41,938 nt of DNA, taken from positions 1-41,938 of the forward strand of contig JAJZZB010000013.1 in the NCBI GenBank assembly GCA_021797795.1. The letters are read 5' to 3'. Source of the stretch: Actinomycetes bacterium (lineage in GTDB: Bacteria; Actinomycetota; Acidimicrobiia; Acidimicrobiales; Bog-793). A program made the position numbers and the translations under genes. The notes under the pieces are model-generated. The model ran no database searches, was not told where the DNA came from, and saw only the letters and a list, made by a program, of their open reading frames with translations. Positions 41,765 to 41,938 of the stretch are shown in pieces (position 1 is the stretch's first letter; every line of letters starts with the position of its first letter).

Positions 41765-41938
41765 TGGTTGCCCGAGTGCGGATCGTGATCGCTGGCGGCT
41801 CCTTCGGCGGGCTCGCCACCGCCTACGAGCTGCGCCGGCATCTCTCTCCCGAGGGCGCCGAGATCACGCTCCTCGCCAGCGACAACCAGTTCCGCTTCGT
41901 GCCCTCATTCCCGTGGGTCGCCATGGGCCGGCGCAGCC
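41764..41938 (+). CDS. Sulfide:quinone oxidoreductase-like flavoprotein, truncated by the window edge
   Basis: MVARVRIVIAGGSFGGLATAYELRRHLSPEGAEITLLASDNQFRFVPSFPWVAMGRRS; start overlaps the DsrE stop (TGATG). Confidence 0.75.
   Translation, partial: MVARVRIVIAGGSFGGLATAYELRRHLSPEGAEITLLASDNQFRFVPSFPWVAMGRRS

Noticed and set aside
1-41938. CRISPR arrays, tRNA or rRNA genes
   Set aside because: No regularly spaced direct repeats and no recognisable tRNA or rRNA sequence were seen by eye on either strand.

Overview
The window is high-GC, actinobacterial-looking chromosome. Most of it is ordinary metabolic, efflux and regulatory genes, with decayed IS remnants in between (IS3, IS110, ISL3 and IS630 types) and one apparently intact IS256-family element. 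Readable modules, left to right: (1) a minus-strand FAD-linked 2-hydroxyacid dehydrogenase, iron-containing ADH of the hydroxyacid-oxoacid transhydrogenase type and MFS transporter, divergent from a GntR regulator; (2) a GH3 lipoprotein, a SEC-C-type map and a small HTH protein; (3) a MerR regulator with a DHA2-type MFS pump; (4) an arsenic cluster (arsR divergent from a Cys-Cys-rich ORF, acr3 and arsC); (5) a polytopic glycosyltransferase, a DAO-type oxidase and an amidase; (6) a siroheme reductase (NirA/SiR type) whose stop overlaps (ATGA) the start of an FrhB-like protein with two 4Fe-4S motifs, followed by SUMT, with a Met8-type siroheme synthase on the opposite strand; (7) a 1766-aa secreted or anchored PKD-repeat protein; (8) a Ddn-type F420-dependent family protein and a TetR/DUF2568 pair with twin operators; (9) a DUF2971 gene apparently broken by the IS256 element and a frameshift; (10) DsrE and the start of an SQR-like flavoprotein at the right edge. 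The strongest candidate for something new is module 6: it looks like a two-subunit, assimilatory-type counterpart of methanogen F420H2-dependent sulfite reductase (Fsr). All family calls are from reading motifs by eye; no searches were run.
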